DNA from: Kingdonia uniflora
Lineage: Eukaryota; Streptophyta; Magnoliopsida; Ranunculales; Circaeasteraceae
Assembly: GCA_014058105.1 (NCBI GenBank)
Contig: JACGCM010000918.1
Coordinates: forward strand, 121,172-185,171
Length of the DNA stretch: 64,000 nt
Reading direction: 5' to 3'
The notes under the pieces were generated by a model that was not told the origin of the DNA, did no database searches, and saw only the letters and a list, made by a program, of their open reading frames with translations. The translations under genes and the position numbers were made by a program. Numbering within the stretch: position 1 is the first letter of the stretch; each line of letters starts with the position of its first letter. Below are positions 34,913-47,716 of the stretch, in pieces.

Positions 34913-36526
34913 TCATATCCGAAGACGATATGTTGGAATGACATTCAAATGGTTTGCCCTAGGCATAGTGAGCCCAAAATCTTCATCCATGTCCAAATCC
35001 TTGGGTGACATACCATCAGCGAGTTCCCAATCAAAGCAATGTACCAACTGCGCCACCACCAATCTAATTGTCACAAGTCCAAGCTGCATCCCAGGGCATC
35101 CTCTCCTTCCTGATCCGAAAGGAAGAAATTTAAAGTCGTTTCCCCTCATATCCGTGTTTGTTCCAATAAACCTCTCCGGTATGAACTCCTCAGCGTCCTT
35201 CCATACACTTGGGTCGCGCCCAATAGCATAAGTATTCACTATGATTCGTGACTTTTTGCTGATGTGGTAGCCGCTTATGGTGCAATCTTCCATGGACTCA
35301 TGAGGGATCAGTAACGGTGCCACTGGATGAAGTCTCATGCTTTCCTTCAAAACCATTTCTAAGTACTCAAAGTTCTCTAAATCTGACTCTTCTACCCGTC
35401 TGTCCATCCCAACTGTTGTCTCGATCTCTTCTTGGAGCTTCTTCATTGCTCTTGGATGCTTGAGAAGTTCTGCGAGGACCCATTCGATCGCCGTTGCTGA
35501 TGTGTCCATTGATCCTACAAGCATGTCCTACATCGTAAAAAAAAAAACGTACTCATATATTAGCAAAGGTCTATGACTATATTGTTATGCTATAATTAAG
35601 TTCTAAAGTGTGAAACAAACAATCTTGATCCTTACCAATATAACCGCTTTGATATTAGATTTATCAATCGGAAACTCGGAGTTGTTCGATTCCATGTATG
35701 ATAACATAACATCAACGAAGTCCTTATCAATGCTCCTATCCCTATCACGAACATGTTCCTCGATGATGGACTCAAACAACTCATCAAAAACTTTGCTCAC
35801 CTCTTTCATTCGTTTGGCAAGGCCTTGAACATCAAATATACCCACATAAGGGATATAATCCGCCATGTTGGGTAATCCGGCTAACTTCATTCCGTCTTGA
35901 ACAACAGCTTGGAACCCCTTTTTACCAAGCTTATCAAGCTCACCGTCCTTGAATTTTTTCCCAAATACCATCCGACACGACATGTATGTACTAAGAGAAG
36001 TCACCATATTACTTACATTAACCGTAACACGGGAAGCTGAGGCCTTCTCTAAGGTCTCAATAAAGAGATCCACTTCCTCTTTTCTCAGAGATTTATAAGA
36101 GTCGATTTTATTGCTACTAAGTAATTGCAATGTGCATAACCTCCTAATGTTACGCCAATAGGCACCATACGCAGCAAAAGATAGACCCTTACGTTCATAA
36201 GAGATGTACTTAGCAGCCTCCGTGAAGGGGCGACTTGCAAAAGTGAGGTCATGGGTTTTGAGGAAAAGTTCCGCGGCTTGAGGGGAGGACACTACTATGG
36301 TGGGAACAAAGCCTAGTCTTAAGTACATGATGGAACCATGTTGTTTTGATAGACGATGGAGATCATGGTGAGGGAAGTCGCCTAACATATGGAGGTTGCC
36401 TAGTATTGGGACGCCTTTAGGACCAGGAGGCAGTCTTGAACGCTTGTTGTATTTTGATCTGAATGTGTTTAGGGTATAAACAAGTACTAGGACAAGCACG
36501 GTCCATAGCCAAAGTAGGAAAGACAT
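34913..36526 (-). CDS. Cytochrome P450, CYP71 clan, CYP736A-like, two exons
   Basis: Minus-strand exons 36526-35636 (297 codons) and 35527-34913 (204 codons plus stop), phase 0, giving 501 aa. The intron (35528-35635) is in the position usual for CYP71-clan genes. Motifs: N-terminal membrane anchor (residues 3-20), proline hinge PPGP (33-36), C-helix WRNIRR (124-129), I-helix GSMDTS (302-307), ESMR of the K-helix (359-362), PERF (414-417) and heme loop [10 protein letters not shown] with the ligand Cys at about 441. The N-terminal wording ([28 protein letters not shown]) is closest to CYP736A as I know the family. An ER-bound monooxygenase; substrate unknown. An upstream in-frame Met (36577) would add 17 residues before the anchor and is less likely. 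Looks intact. Confidence 0.94.
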
Positions 36527-36604
36527 TAATTTGCTCGCTTTCCCTCTAAAACACTCACAAAGCAAAAGATGGAGCAAATTAACAACGATGGCGCCTCAAA
36601 TATG

Positions 36605-36614
36605 TTTATAAATA
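36605..36614 (-). promoter_or_regulatory. TATA box of the P450 gene
   Basis: On the minus strand, CTCTATTTATAAAC lies about 80 bp upstream of the start codon at 36526, a normal spacing for a plant TATA box with a short leader. Confidence 0.6.
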
Positions 36615-37389
36615 GAGGGAAATGTACTTAGCCCAGGCTGACGTATTATGGGCGAAGAAAGTATTTTGGCAACTTGTTAAACAAGATTGATTCATATTTC
36701 ACTGTCAGTAATCCCCATCACGTGCCTTTGATTAGTAAGCCGTCCTGATCCCGCTAAGATAGTAATCAACGAATGAATGTTTTGTTTTGTAATTTAGGGA
36801 TAGAAAGAGACAGATATTATTATTATAGTTAGATCAGCAAACGATGTGCCTTTATGAGATAGCCCACAACATATGTGTAGAACTTGTGTTAGCCTCCCCG
36901 ATCTAGTCAATCCCGGAATTAAGATCCAAAAGCTATCACTAGAAGACAAAAAAGATTGGGACAACTATCGATCCTTATAATAGTCGACCTTTGACAACAC
37001 CACTAGAAGACAAAAGGGTACGGCTACAGATGCCATTACCAGAGGCGAAGCAGGACTCTAGTCCAATGGGGTCAAAAACAAAACAAGGGGTTCATGACCC
37101 CGCCACCTAAAAAAGAAATTAAAGTATTTTAGTACCGCTTATATTAGATCTCATGCCAAATTATAAGAAGAAAAAAACCGTTTTAGAAAAGAGACAACAA
37201 TCAAAAAATTTATCCTGAATCTTATAATGTTAAATGATGAAATAGGTGTAGTAACATATTCTCTATATTCGATAAATAGAAGCCAAAAGAACCACGTCGA
37301 AAGTAGGCGACCATTCGAGAAGATGTCAAGTCCACATCCACATATCTCGACCCTCCACAGTAGCCGTTATACTTGGTCAAATAGAGCCG
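36615..37389. other. Intergenic upstream of the P450
   Basis: No gene seen. actagaagacaaaa occurs twice (about 36939 and 37000) around a short repeated segment. Confidence 0.45.
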
Positions 37390-37679
37390 TTGCACATGAT
37401 CTGTGAAGTTCGCCCACCACCCATGAAACCAGGAGACCAAATATGTGTAACTGTCTGTATCCATTATAAATACATGCAAAGCTTATGTCAACTGGGCATT
37501 CAATTTTTCCTATCATTCTCGATTATATTTATTAAGTCTCTTTGTAATTGTAATAATCTAGCATATACTAGATTTACACATGCAAATCCTCATCGAGCTC
37601 GTAGTTTTTCTTAGTTTTTACTGAGTTTCCACGTAAAATTTAGCGTGCTTTTAAGCTTTATTTACAAACTCATCATAAC
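37390..37679 (+). repeat. 5' LTR of the older Tat-type element, left part (split by insertion)
   Basis: The last 90 bases (ctgagtttccacgtaaaatt, tagcgtgcttttaagcttta) are homologous to the 3' part of the younger element's LTR (gggtttccacgctaaatcta). A TATA-like attataaataca lies at about 37463. The LTR resumes after the younger insertion at 52477-52529. The left boundary is not determined. Confidence 0.55.
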
Positions 37680-38445
37680 TGTAAGAGCTTATTTCTAATC
37701 CCCGTACTGAGTCCGATATTCGAACTCACATAGCTCGAGATAACATACTGATAACCAATCAATGACTAAAGCAAGGAGATCGTAATACAGACTTCCTCAT
37801 CTACAGCTCGGGATGACAAAGCATCCAATAACATCGCACTGCACAAAATACTCAGATATCTATCCACAGTTCGAATACACGCGAACACTATTAGAGATTG
37901 TATCTACATCAACAGTTTGGAGATATCAAAGCATCTTGTGACTTTGCCCTACAGAAGATACTCCTCCACTTGCCAAAGGATCGCATGCATGTGAGCATCA
38001 GAGGAAATCGTATCTTCCCAACGATCTGAAGCTACAACTAAAGAATGCTAATAGATCCGCTACAGATCAACAAGTATCAAGACGTTACAAAAGTCCACCA
38101 TGAAGACTCGTCAAAACCTAATATTGTAACGTTCTTCATCAATGTAACTAACGGTCATATTATAAGACCTATAAATAAGACTAGATAGCTACAGATTAAG
38201 GGGGACTACTCTGAGAACCTCTAAGAGATCATTTCTACATCTTTCTCTCTCTTTGTAATAGCTAGCAGTCTAAATATACCTCTCTCACTTTCTAAAATCC
38301 TCAGGAGAGGTCGTGGTTTTTAACCCATTCAAGGGGTTTCCACGCTAAATCTAGTGTTGTTTTTGTTTCCTGTTCATAACTAAACATACTAGATTTCGAA
38401 GGTGTAAAGCGCTATCTTCGTGCAATACGAAAATAGGCTATTACA
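37680..38445 (+). repeat. 5' LTR, younger Tat-type element
   Basis: 766 bp, TGTAAG...CTATTACA. Includes a TATA-like acctataaataagac at about 38169-38183, after which transcription would start. Confidence 0.95.
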
Positions 38446-38447
38446 TT

Positions 38448-38463
38448 TGGCGCCGTCTGTGGG
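38448..38463 (+). promoter_or_regulatory. Primer-binding site of the younger Tat-type element
   Basis: TGGCGCCGTCTGTGGG starts two bases after the LTR end. The TGGCGCCG core is typical of plant Ty3/gypsy elements. A variant (gggcgccgtatgtggg) follows the older element's LTR end at 52529. Confidence 0.8.
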
Positions 38464-38522
38464 AAACAAAGATTACACTTAGCGTTCTCCAATCCAGTTT
38501 TCACCACATTTATCTTTCAAAG

Positions 38523-39895
38523 ATGGAAAATCAAGACAAATCACACCACGCCCTGCCTGAACAACTGTGCAAGCAGAAACCGAACGACGAATGGAGCTGG
38601 AGAAATAGCTTGCCAGCATACAAGACACAATCAAAGTACTCCAAGCTCAAATAATGGCAAATCTGAGACAGCAGAACGCTCTGCCCACAGCCTCGATGAT
38701 ATCAGTCCATGATCGCATGGGACATCGAGGCAGAAATACCGCACTTCCTCAAATTCAGCAAGAGCCAGTCCTACCTCGGAGTCACATTAATCCACCATTA
38801 CCCGCTGGAGGGGTAATAGATCTACAGCCACAAGAGGAGAAAAATAGGGAAAAACCCCAAATTTCAGTCTATGACCGCATGGGAGAAGCAACAGGAGAGC
38901 ACAACCCTGCGAGAGGCCCAACAACAAAATGAGTTGTCACGTCTCGACAACACCTCACTCCAGAACAGGTGGACAAACCCATCAAAGAGCTTTTAGACGC
39001 TCAAATACTCCACGGGAGGAGCAAATATGCAAGGTTGCAGAAGAGTTCGCTCGCACAGGTGTTGCTAGATGAAGAAGTACCAACTAGTTTTCGCACTCCG
39101 ACGATTCAAAAATGCGAAGGAGGGGATCCTGTGGAACACGTCCATAAATTTCAAGATTCTTTGGGACTGTATTCCTCCTCCAACCACATCCTCTGTCGAC
39201 TATTCCCGACCAGCTTAAAAGGCGAACCGCTACGTTGGCTTCATATACTGGATGAGGGCTCTATCATCACCTCCGAGCAACTTCGCGAACTGTTCGTCAA
39301 GAACTATTCGCATAATAAAGACAAGGAGGAAAGTCTTTACTCTTTGTTCAGTCTCAAGCAAGCGCCAGGGGAGAAGTTGGAAACATTTACCAGAAATTTT
39401 TGGGCTAGCTCAACAGCTCGATAACCTCGACAAAAAGATCACGATCTCCGCCTTCACAAATGCGTTGCTCATAGATGGACGAGTCAAGGAACATCTGATC
39501 CTCAACAAGCCGCAGACGTTAGAGGATATGATGGAAAAAGTCCACAATTTCATCGACCTCGAAAGACTAACGACTAAAAAACAAAAACCTTAGCGCACCG
39601 CTCTATCCACCAATGATCATACCGGAGAACGTACTCACAACAACAGTAAAGACTATGGAGGCGATAAGAAACATTTCAAGTCTTACGATAATCGAACCCG
39701 TCAAGGACACAATAGACCAGTTTTGCGCTTACCACGGTTGACAACTACCATTGCCAACATATATCCGCTACTGCAAAAGGATGAGCTCTTCAAAATGCCA
39801 ATACTCTTCAACCAATACCAGGAAGACCGTACTGCATTCACCACAAGATCAATCATCATGACACGGAACACTGTTTCGTGTTAAAACTTCTCCTC
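38523..39895 (+). pseudogene. gag of the younger Tat-type element, frameshifted
   Basis: The start ATG at 38523 opens a frame that breaks after about 44 codons. The N-terminal region continues at 38654-38932. The retrotransposon gag core runs 38969-39424 (EEVPTSFRTPTIQKCEGGDP, HKFQDSLGLYSS, PTSLKGEPLRWLHIL, ESLYSLFSLKQAPGE) and shifts frame at about 39415 into FTNALLIDGRVKEHLI and EKVHNFIDLE. A zinc-knuckle-like YCIHHK...HDTEHC motif lies near 39830-39870. At least three frame breaks. Confidence 0.85.
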
Positions 39896-39919
39896 CTAAG
39901 TATATTTTGACATGGTCGT

Positions 39920-42900
39920 ATGCTCGAGTATATTGTGGACGTTAAAAGCTACGAAGATAGCAGCTACAAAACTGAAATCACGGTCATCCAGACTGACAAA
40001 GCAAATGAGGAAAAGCATATATACTTCATCAAGACTCATACAGTCAGCCACTCCAGCAGATCCAAACGTAGGCGTATTGAACAATGTCATGATCTAACAA
40101 TGGTAGATAAAGAAGTCCGTTTGTTGCCAGAATCAAGCAGCCGACGATCTGGGATTTCTTTCGAAGACTGCGACGTGCGTCACGTCAACTTCCCGCATCA
40201 CGATGCTCTCGTCATCATGTTAAAAATGAAGAACATAGTTCTGAATACAATGATGGTAGATACCGGCAGCAGCGTCGAACTACTATTTCAGAACACGATC
40301 GATCAAATGGGTTTAGCGGACAGAGTCGAACCAAGTGACATCAACGTCTCTGGATTCAGCGGCTCCAAGGAAGAACGCGTTGGAAAAATTATACTTCCCA
40401 TCACGGCCGGACCAGTTACACTTGACGTAGTTTTTTACGTCATCAATACAAAATCCCGTTACCTGGGAATCTTGGGACGGTCGTGGCTACATCGCATGAA
40501 AGCTATTCCCCCCACATATCATCAAGCGCTGCGGTTTGACTGGAAAAGAGGAATCTACGAAATCAAAGACAGCCAAAAATTAGCCCGAGCTTGCGATAAT
40601 ACAATTGAAGTTGAGCCAGCTGCAGCAGCTCCAGCATAGCAATTACAACATTCAGCACCAGCAGAACATCAGCTGCCAAGCGCCGAACCAATAGAATATA
40701 TCGAGATCAACGGCACAAAAAGAGGAACTCACATCGGGACCCTCTTGAACACGGAGAAACGTTCAGGTCTTATATAATTCCTTTCAGATAATCACGACGT
40801 TTTTGCATGGATGTTCCACGAGATGCCAGGGATCGATCCGGCCGTGGCATGCCACAAGCTCGAGTTAAAAGAGAAGGCAGAACTGGTTAAGCAGAAGCAA
40901 CGAACTCTAGCTCCAAAGATACGAGACGAAAAAAACAAAGAGATCGACAAATTGATTGTGGTCGGTTTTATCCGTAAAGCTATTTACCCGGACTGGATCT
41001 CGAACATTGTCGCAGTCCCAAAGAAAAATGGCAAGATCAGAATCTGCGTCGACTTTACAGATCTCAATCGCCACACTCCAAAAGATAGCTTTCCACTCAC
41101 AATCATTCATCATTTGCTCGATTCAACAGCCAGGCACAAACTTCTCTATATGGTGGATGCGGCATCAGGGTACAATCAGATACCGCTTTATCCTGAAGAT
41201 CAAGACAAGACTGCATTTATCACCGAGCAAGGCCCGTATTGCTATAAGGTCATGCCTTTCAGACTGAAAAATGTCGGCGCTGCCTATCAGAGATTGATGA
41301 CGCAGATGTTCAAAGATCAGCTCGGGAAAACAATGGAGGTTTACATCGACGACATGCTTTGCAAGAGTCTCAAGAAAGAAAACCGTCTGGCAGATCTACG
41401 AACAACTTTTACGATCCTGCGAGCTTACAAAATACGTATGAATCCTGACAAATGTCAGTTCGGAGTTCAATCTGGGAAATTCTTGGGCCACCTCATAAGC
41501 AAATGAGGGATTGAATTTGATCCATCACGTATACGAGCTCTCTTGGCTATGCCTTCTCCTAAGACAAAAAAGGATGTTCAGAATCTAGTCGGGAAGATCG
41601 CAGCACTTAACCGATTTGTGTCCAAATCACCAGACAGATGCCACCTCTATTCGGCCTTCTTAAACAAGGTACATCGTGGGGAAAGTCAAAGAAGGATCCC
41701 AAGATCGAGTGGATGGATAAATGTGAAGCCGCTTTCCTCGAACTCAAACAACATTTGGGTAAACCACCAGTTATGAGCACACCAACAGATGGAGAAGAGC
41801 TAACAATATACTTAGCCATCACAGATACTTCTCTCAGCTCCGTCCTCCTCCGCCTCGATGAAAAGACCGATAAACCAATCTATTTTATCAGCAAGACTCC
41901 GACCCTTGCGAAAACAAGATACACCAAGATCGAGAAGCTTCTTTTAGCCTTCGTTTATGCGTCGCAAAAATTAAAATAATATTTCCAATCCCACGCTGTT
42001 CGAGTATTAACAAACTATCCACTCTACAAAATTCTATCTAAACGCGAAAAATCTCGACGCATTCAGTATTGGTCAATAACACTCGGAGAATACGACATAC
42101 ACTTTGGGCCACGCCACTCTGAGAAAGGTCATGCTATAACAGATTTTCTAGTTGACTTTCCTGTAGATGATCCTGATTGGGAAGAAGATCTTGATGAAAA
42201 CAAAGATGAACCACTCACAGAACAGCCTGAAGAAAAGTCTGATTGGGTAACAAAGAAGGGTTGACGACTTTTGACGGACGGCTCCATCGGACCAGCAGGA
42301 TCTGGGGTGGGGATTGTTCTTATAACTCCTTCCAATGATCGGCTCAAAAAATCCATTCACCTCAATTTCGAAGTGACTAACAATGTAGCAGAATATGAAA
42401 CACTAATTCATGGCTTGGACATGACACTCACACTGGGCGTAGCAAAGCTCTCTGTCCACACTGATTCATTACTGATCGTCAATCACCACGCAGGTATCTA
42501 TCAAGCCAATGGGAAAATGATTGACTATGCTACTACAGTGGTCGAACGAATGAGCAAATTTTAGAAAATTTCTATGGAACATTTACCAAGGGGAGCAAAT
42601 CGACATTCAGATGCACTCGCTTACCTCGCCGGGGTCCTTGGATCAGAAGCTCGCTATTTAAAAATCGACGTCATTTCTAACCCCAGTATTAATGCCACCG
42701 TATCGAACGCCATTAATATTAGGGGCAATAAGGAGATCGGAAGTGATTGGAGATAGCCTTTCATCAGATATATTGGAATTCACAACAAATTCGATGGCTC
42801 ACTCACAAAAGATCCTACAGAACGGCAGAGATTAATCGACAATGCACGTAGATATATTGTCTGAGACAACCTCCTCTACAAAATATCCGTCACTAGTCCA

Positions 42901-43959
42901 TACCTCCTCTGCCTATCTGAAAAATAAGCACAGCAATTCTTGCACGATCTACACGAAGGCACATGCGGGTCCCATGCCGCAGGACGATATCTTGCTAACA
43001 GAACATTAACGCAAGGAATGTTTTTGCCTAAGATGAAAGCTCAAGCGATTGAGTACGCACGTAAGTGAGATGCTTGCCAGTGACACGGTCCAAAGATACG
43101 AGCCCCAGCGCTCAAACTACACTCAAGCCAAGTCACCTGGCCATTCCGACGATGGGCTCTCGATCTCGTAGGATAATTTGCTACAGTACCAGGAAAATGA
43201 AAGCATTTGTTGGTCTCTACGGACTACTTCACTAAATGGGTAGAGGCAGTCCCTTTGTGCCAGACACGAGAAGAAGAAGTCACCAGATTTATTTGGGAGC
43301 ACATTATCATTCGGTTCGGCAGATCGCATCTTATCAGAATCGATAATGGACCACAGTTCGTTGGTACCAAAGTCATCGCATTCCTCAATCAACACAATAT
43401 AATTCACTCCCCATCAAACCCTTACTATCCTCAAGGAAACGGACAAGCTGAAATTACTAATCGAACGATAATGGGAATTGGGTGAACGAGTTACCACACG
43501 TACTTTAGGCATATCGAACAACTCCAAGAATAACAATAGGTTGTACTCCATTCTTACTGGCCTACAGAACGGAAGCCATAATACCCACTCAGTATCATCA
43601 CTCAATACACGATCACAAGATGACAGATAAAGAAAACAAATTTCAGATCGCGTGCAACCTGAATATGATCGAAGAAACATGCGAAAGAGCCATTGTAAAT
43701 CTGGGAAGATATCAGCTTGCTATCACGGTCTTATAACAAGCGCGTTCGACATTGAGAATTTAAAATCAAGGACCATGTTCTCAGGGAAATCCCTCAACAT
43801 CGCAAAGCGCTTAATACGGGGAAGTTAGCAGACAATTGGGAAGGTCCTTTCATCGCAACTGGTGCAAGTGGTTTAGGATCTTACGACCTTAGTATACATG
43901 ATGGAGTGCCCGTATCTAATCCTTGGAATACCTGCCGACTGAAGCTGTATCGAAATTAA
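39920..43959 (+). pseudogene. pol of the younger Tat-type element: protease, RT, RNase H, second RNase H, integrase; many stops
   Basis: Aspartic protease with VDTGSSVELLF (about 40256). RT at 40811-41506 with AVPKKNGKIRICVDF, DAASGYNQI, MPFRLKNVGAAYQRL and the catalytic YIDDM. RNase H about 41600-42130. A second, archaeal-type RNase H begins LLTDGSIGPAGSGVGIVL (about 42268) and runs to 42640. The integrase zinc-finger region is near 42950-43090 (LHEGTCGSHA, then a K*DACQ finger with stops). The DDE core has STDYFTKWVEA (43208), IDNGPQF (43341) and NPYYPQGNGQAE (43420). The C-terminal NWEGPFIATG and PWNTC end at 43959. In-frame stops at about 41504, 42262, 42562, 42754, 42862 and elsewhere inactivate it. 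Confidence 0.92.
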
Positions 43960-44059
43960 ACATGTTGTAACATCAGATTTCAATTAATAAAGCAAATTTT
44001 CATCATCATGCTGTAAATCTATTTCAACATTGTACTCGTCTCTATATGGTTCGTTCAAA

Positions 44060-44960
44060 ATGACCTACTACTACAATATCTGCTTCATAGCTCTTCAAAT
44101 ACATACACGCTCTCCGAGGATTGTTTATTCGATCTGGCTGAGACGCCATGTAATATTCAACATAGGTCTCATCACGGTCGTTACGCTTGACCTATAACTG
44201 GGATCTGCTTCATAGCTCTTCAAATATATTCACGCTCTCTGAGGATTGCTTATTCGATCTGGCTGAGATGTCATTTTGGTTATACAATATTTAACACAGG
44301 TTCCATCACGGTCGCTACGCTTGACCTATAACTGGGATCTGCTTTATAGCTCTTCAAATATATTCACGCTCTCTGAGGATCGCTTATTCGATCTGGCTGA
44401 GACGTCATTTAGCTATGCAATGCTCAATACAGGTCCCATCACGGTCGTTACGCTCGGCCTATAACTGGGATCTGCTTCTAGCTCCTTAAATACATATACG
44501 CTCTCCGGGGATCGCTTATTTGATCTAGCTGAGACACTATTTATCTATGAAATACTCAATATAGGTCCCATCACGGTCGCTACGCTCGGCCTATAACTAG
44601 AATCTGCTTTATAGCTCCTCAAATACATACACGCTCTTCGAGGATCGCTTATTCGATCTGGCTGAGATGCTATTTAGCTATGCAATACTCAATACAGGTC
44701 CCATCACGGTCGCTACGCTCGACCTATAACTGGGATCTGCTTCATAGCTCTTCAACTTTATACGGGTTCTCCAAGGATTGCTTATTGAGTCATTCAATTC
44801 GATCTGGTAAAGACGCCACTCAGCTATATTTAATGTCCCATCACGATCGTTCAGATCGACCCATAACGGGGGCCTACATACACACTGCCCAGAGGGTCGC
44901 TTACTGAGACAATCAATTCGACTTGGAAATAATGCGACCTTCAAATATCTCATAACAGTC
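44060..44960. repeat. Six tandem copies of a roughly 133-bp repeat between pol and the antisense genes
   Basis: The word atcacg(g/a)tcg recurs at 44171, 44305, 44438, 44570, 44703 and 44840, periods 134, 133, 132, 133 and 137. Each unit also contains cataactgggatctgctt or a variant, tagctcttcaaatatattca and gcttattcgatctggctgag. The last unit is the most divergent. Confidence 0.93.
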
Positions 44961-45293
44961 TTTACTGATTTGTTCAAAGTGACTTATACACGTTATACAG
45001 ATTAAACTGACTTACAATACCACATCATTAAATCTCTATATGATCGTTCGTTGGATCACCAAATTTGATTATACATAGAGATAACAACAACATATGACAT
45101 TTTTTTTCTACAGCCAAGACATACTTACATGGAACTACTACTCACACTTTGGGGATACAACATTCAAGCTCTCCTCAGGCTCAGGTGAAAGTAAAACAGG
45201 GGAAGGGCTAGTCATATCCACTACAGTAGAAGGTGCATTCAACAGTTCTATAACGCTCGGCATCAAATTATCTATATAGAATAACAGTGCTAG
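44961..45293. other. Spacer between the tandem repeats and the antisense gene block
   Basis: No coding signal. It would hold the 3' end of the antisense transcript. Confidence 0.4.
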
Positions 45294-46273
45294 CTACAAG
45301 TTATATTTCGTGACATATTCAGTTGTAGCAGCCAAGATCGACCCACGCTCTGTTCGAAATTTCTCTAAATCAGCATGCAGCATAGCCATAGTACGCAACG
45401 TAACATTTTCCGCAGTCAAAAGCGTAGCTTTAGAAAATTCGGTTTTCACCTTGTTTAGTTCGTTGACAAGCTCTTTACAACGAACTTCTAGAGATTTTTT
45501 CACCTGTAATAACGAGCCTCTATATTGCCTTGTTATTTGCACACTGCGCTCCATCTCCTGCTTCAGACGGTCCAATTTTTTATCTACCTTCCATGAATAA
45601 TTGATCTCGTTTTCAGCGGCGTCCATCATCCTCTGCGACTCATTATACTTCGCACGAAGTTCCTCGAAAACTTCATTACCTTGAATGCACTCCTGTACCA
45701 GAAGTTTCTTGTCCCGATCAAGAGCAGCGATCCGCGAATTACACTTATCAATGACCTCACGAAGCTCTCGATCTTTCTTGGAACATGCCTCCTCGTGATT
45801 TTTGGCACGGTCGTTCTTTCTCTGGCATGAATCTTGAGCCTCACGCAAATCCCTGTTCAGCCTTTTCAAGCACTCACACATATAAAGAATTTTAGAATCT
45901 TGCTTCTTTAAGAGATCTGTATTAGTCGCTGTCATCGACTGATGATACAGCAAATCATTCTTCTATTTTTCAACCGTACTTAACAGATCTAGCACTTGCT
46001 GATTCGCCGCCATGGTCTCTGACTTTTTCTTCTTCAGAGATTCTTTCCACTGTTCGGATTCATTATTAGCAGTCAATATCTCGGCATCCATACATGACAA
46101 CTCTACAGTCACAACATTTAGCTGACTCTGCAGCTCCAGCATCTCAGATTCCCGCTTTGAATTCAACAAAGTCTTTTTTTTAACCGACAACAAACATTGC
46201 TGCAACTTGGTAGACAATTTTTTATTCGACGCAGATATGGCAACCACGTTGTCATTCTCTTTGTCCTCAACCT
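45294..46273 (-). CDS. Antisense coiled-coil ORF of the Tat-type element, distal part
   Basis: Read on the minus strand, a 326-codon frame after an acceptor-like CTTCTAG (46274) is almost entirely charged heptad-type coiled coil (LQSQLNVVTVEL, LKRLNRDLREAQDS, KKLDRLKQEMERS, VRCKELVNELNKVKTEFS) and ends YVTKYNL at 45294. One stop (TAG, 45963-45965, where CAG is expected) divides it. Function unknown. It lies downstream of the other antisense frames on the same strand and is probably a 3' exon of one transcript. Confidence 0.6.
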
Positions 46274-46404
46274 AGAAGAGCAGATCACAAGAGACAATAT
46301 ATATATCAACAGATATTTATTCCTACAAGACATATCATTCTACAACATGTGTTACAACATCAAAATATAATACACGAAGGCAACGTACCGCCAAATGCCA
46401 CAGT

Positions 46405-47570
46405 CTAGTTGGTCTGTGACCACACCTTACTACCACTAACGTCAACTTGCAAAGGTTCGTCAAAGATTACGACCTCTTGCGGATGGGTCTTATGCCGTGT
46501 GTGAGATAGCAGTTCTTCAACCTCCTCCTCCTCAGAGTCTTCAGCTCGTGATTTTGAGTTTAAAGCTCTCCCACCCTCATCCCTTTTTGCAAACCACATA
46601 TTTACAACCTTATTATTCTCTACTTTTACATCTTTACCGCAGCTTGAAATATAATGTCTAAATTCATTTTCTACTCTCTCGAGCTCCGACCTGTAAAATG
46701 TGATCACATCGGCCATTTGACGTTCGTGGTCTCTATTGGCAGCACGTTTCCCTCGCTTTGGCGTAATTATCTTCTTCAAACATGATTGGGATACTTGCAG
46801 ACATTTTTGGGTATCTAGCAAACGCGTTTCTAACAAAGTAACTCTCTTCTCAAAGTTTTGCAACAGTCTGGCACACTCCACCTTTTCCACCTCAAGACAG
46901 CCATTATGACCCTTGTATCGTTCCAGTTCATCACAAGCATGCCTCAGGTCATTTTCTAATTACGTGTGGATCTTTCTATCCACCTTTTTTATATTGAAGA
47001 AAAGAATCTTCATTGCCCTCTGCCCCTACAAAAGTTTAGCTCATCAGGCAATGAACCTACACCGCCCCATATGATGGATACTCCAGCCCGAGCTGAGCAT
47101 CTTTGCGCCTCTCTACTATGGCGATTGCGCGCTTCTTGCACTAAGAATTTCACCCGAGCTGGGTCGGGCACTATGTCTCTCTCGGTCAACAGCTCTAAGT
47201 AGGCCTCCTTCAAACCCCGTTCACTATTAACTTCGGCCTCAAAGTACAGTGTCAAAGACAATAATGACCTTTGACACTCTAACTTATCACTCTCATCTAC
47301 GAATAGCTTATCCTTAAGGGATTTTTGGAGTAAAATGAACCTATCGGTCTCTTTTCGCAAAATCTCATCCCTCTCAATTTTTATCTTCCCATATCTACAT
47401 TGAAGTTCGAATAACTCCTTAAAGGTTTTATCAAAATTAGACTTATGAAGGCGTCTCTCATATTCAAGTTTATTATATACCTGTTGAGTACAATTGATAG
47501 ACTCCCTTTCTCGACTCAAGGCCTTCTCCATCTCGATCACTTTCCCCCTCAAATGAACTACCTCCTACAT
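46405..47570 (-). CDS. Antisense coiled-coil ORFs of the Tat-type element, middle part, frameshifted
   Basis: Minus-strand frames 47552-47010 (EKALSRERESINCTQQVYNK, FELQCRYGKIKIERDEILRK, LKEAYLELLTERDIVPDPAR) and 46890-46405 (RLLQNFEKRVTLLETRLL, FYRSELERVENEFRHYI, then acidic SRAEDSEEEEVEELL and FDEPLQVDV) read on from one another after a frame break near 47010-46900. They are charged, helical and coiled-coil-like with an acidic C-terminus. I do not recognise a named domain. Confidence 0.55.
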
Positions 47571-47716
47571 ACAAATCATACATTCACATCAAAACAACAA
47601 TATATGAACAACAAATACAACAATTTCAAAATGTCGTCCAAAACAGTTCTACCACCAATACAAAGGATAAAGTTTGATTAAGTCTCCAGATCTATACTAC
47701 AACTACAAAATCAAGA

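Noticed and set aside
36527..36577. Upstream Met for the P450 (17 extra residues)
   Set aside because: The extra residues (MLHLLLCECFRGKASKL) precede the normal anchor and have no counterpart in the family.
44060..44960. CRISPR-like regular repeats
   Set aside because: The whole 133-bp unit is repeated with no unique spacers, and it lies inside a plant retrotransposon.
45310..45600. Plus-strand 96-aa frame in the Tat-type element
   Set aside because: Complement of the coiled-coil coding sequence. The minus strand has the longer frame and heptad pattern.
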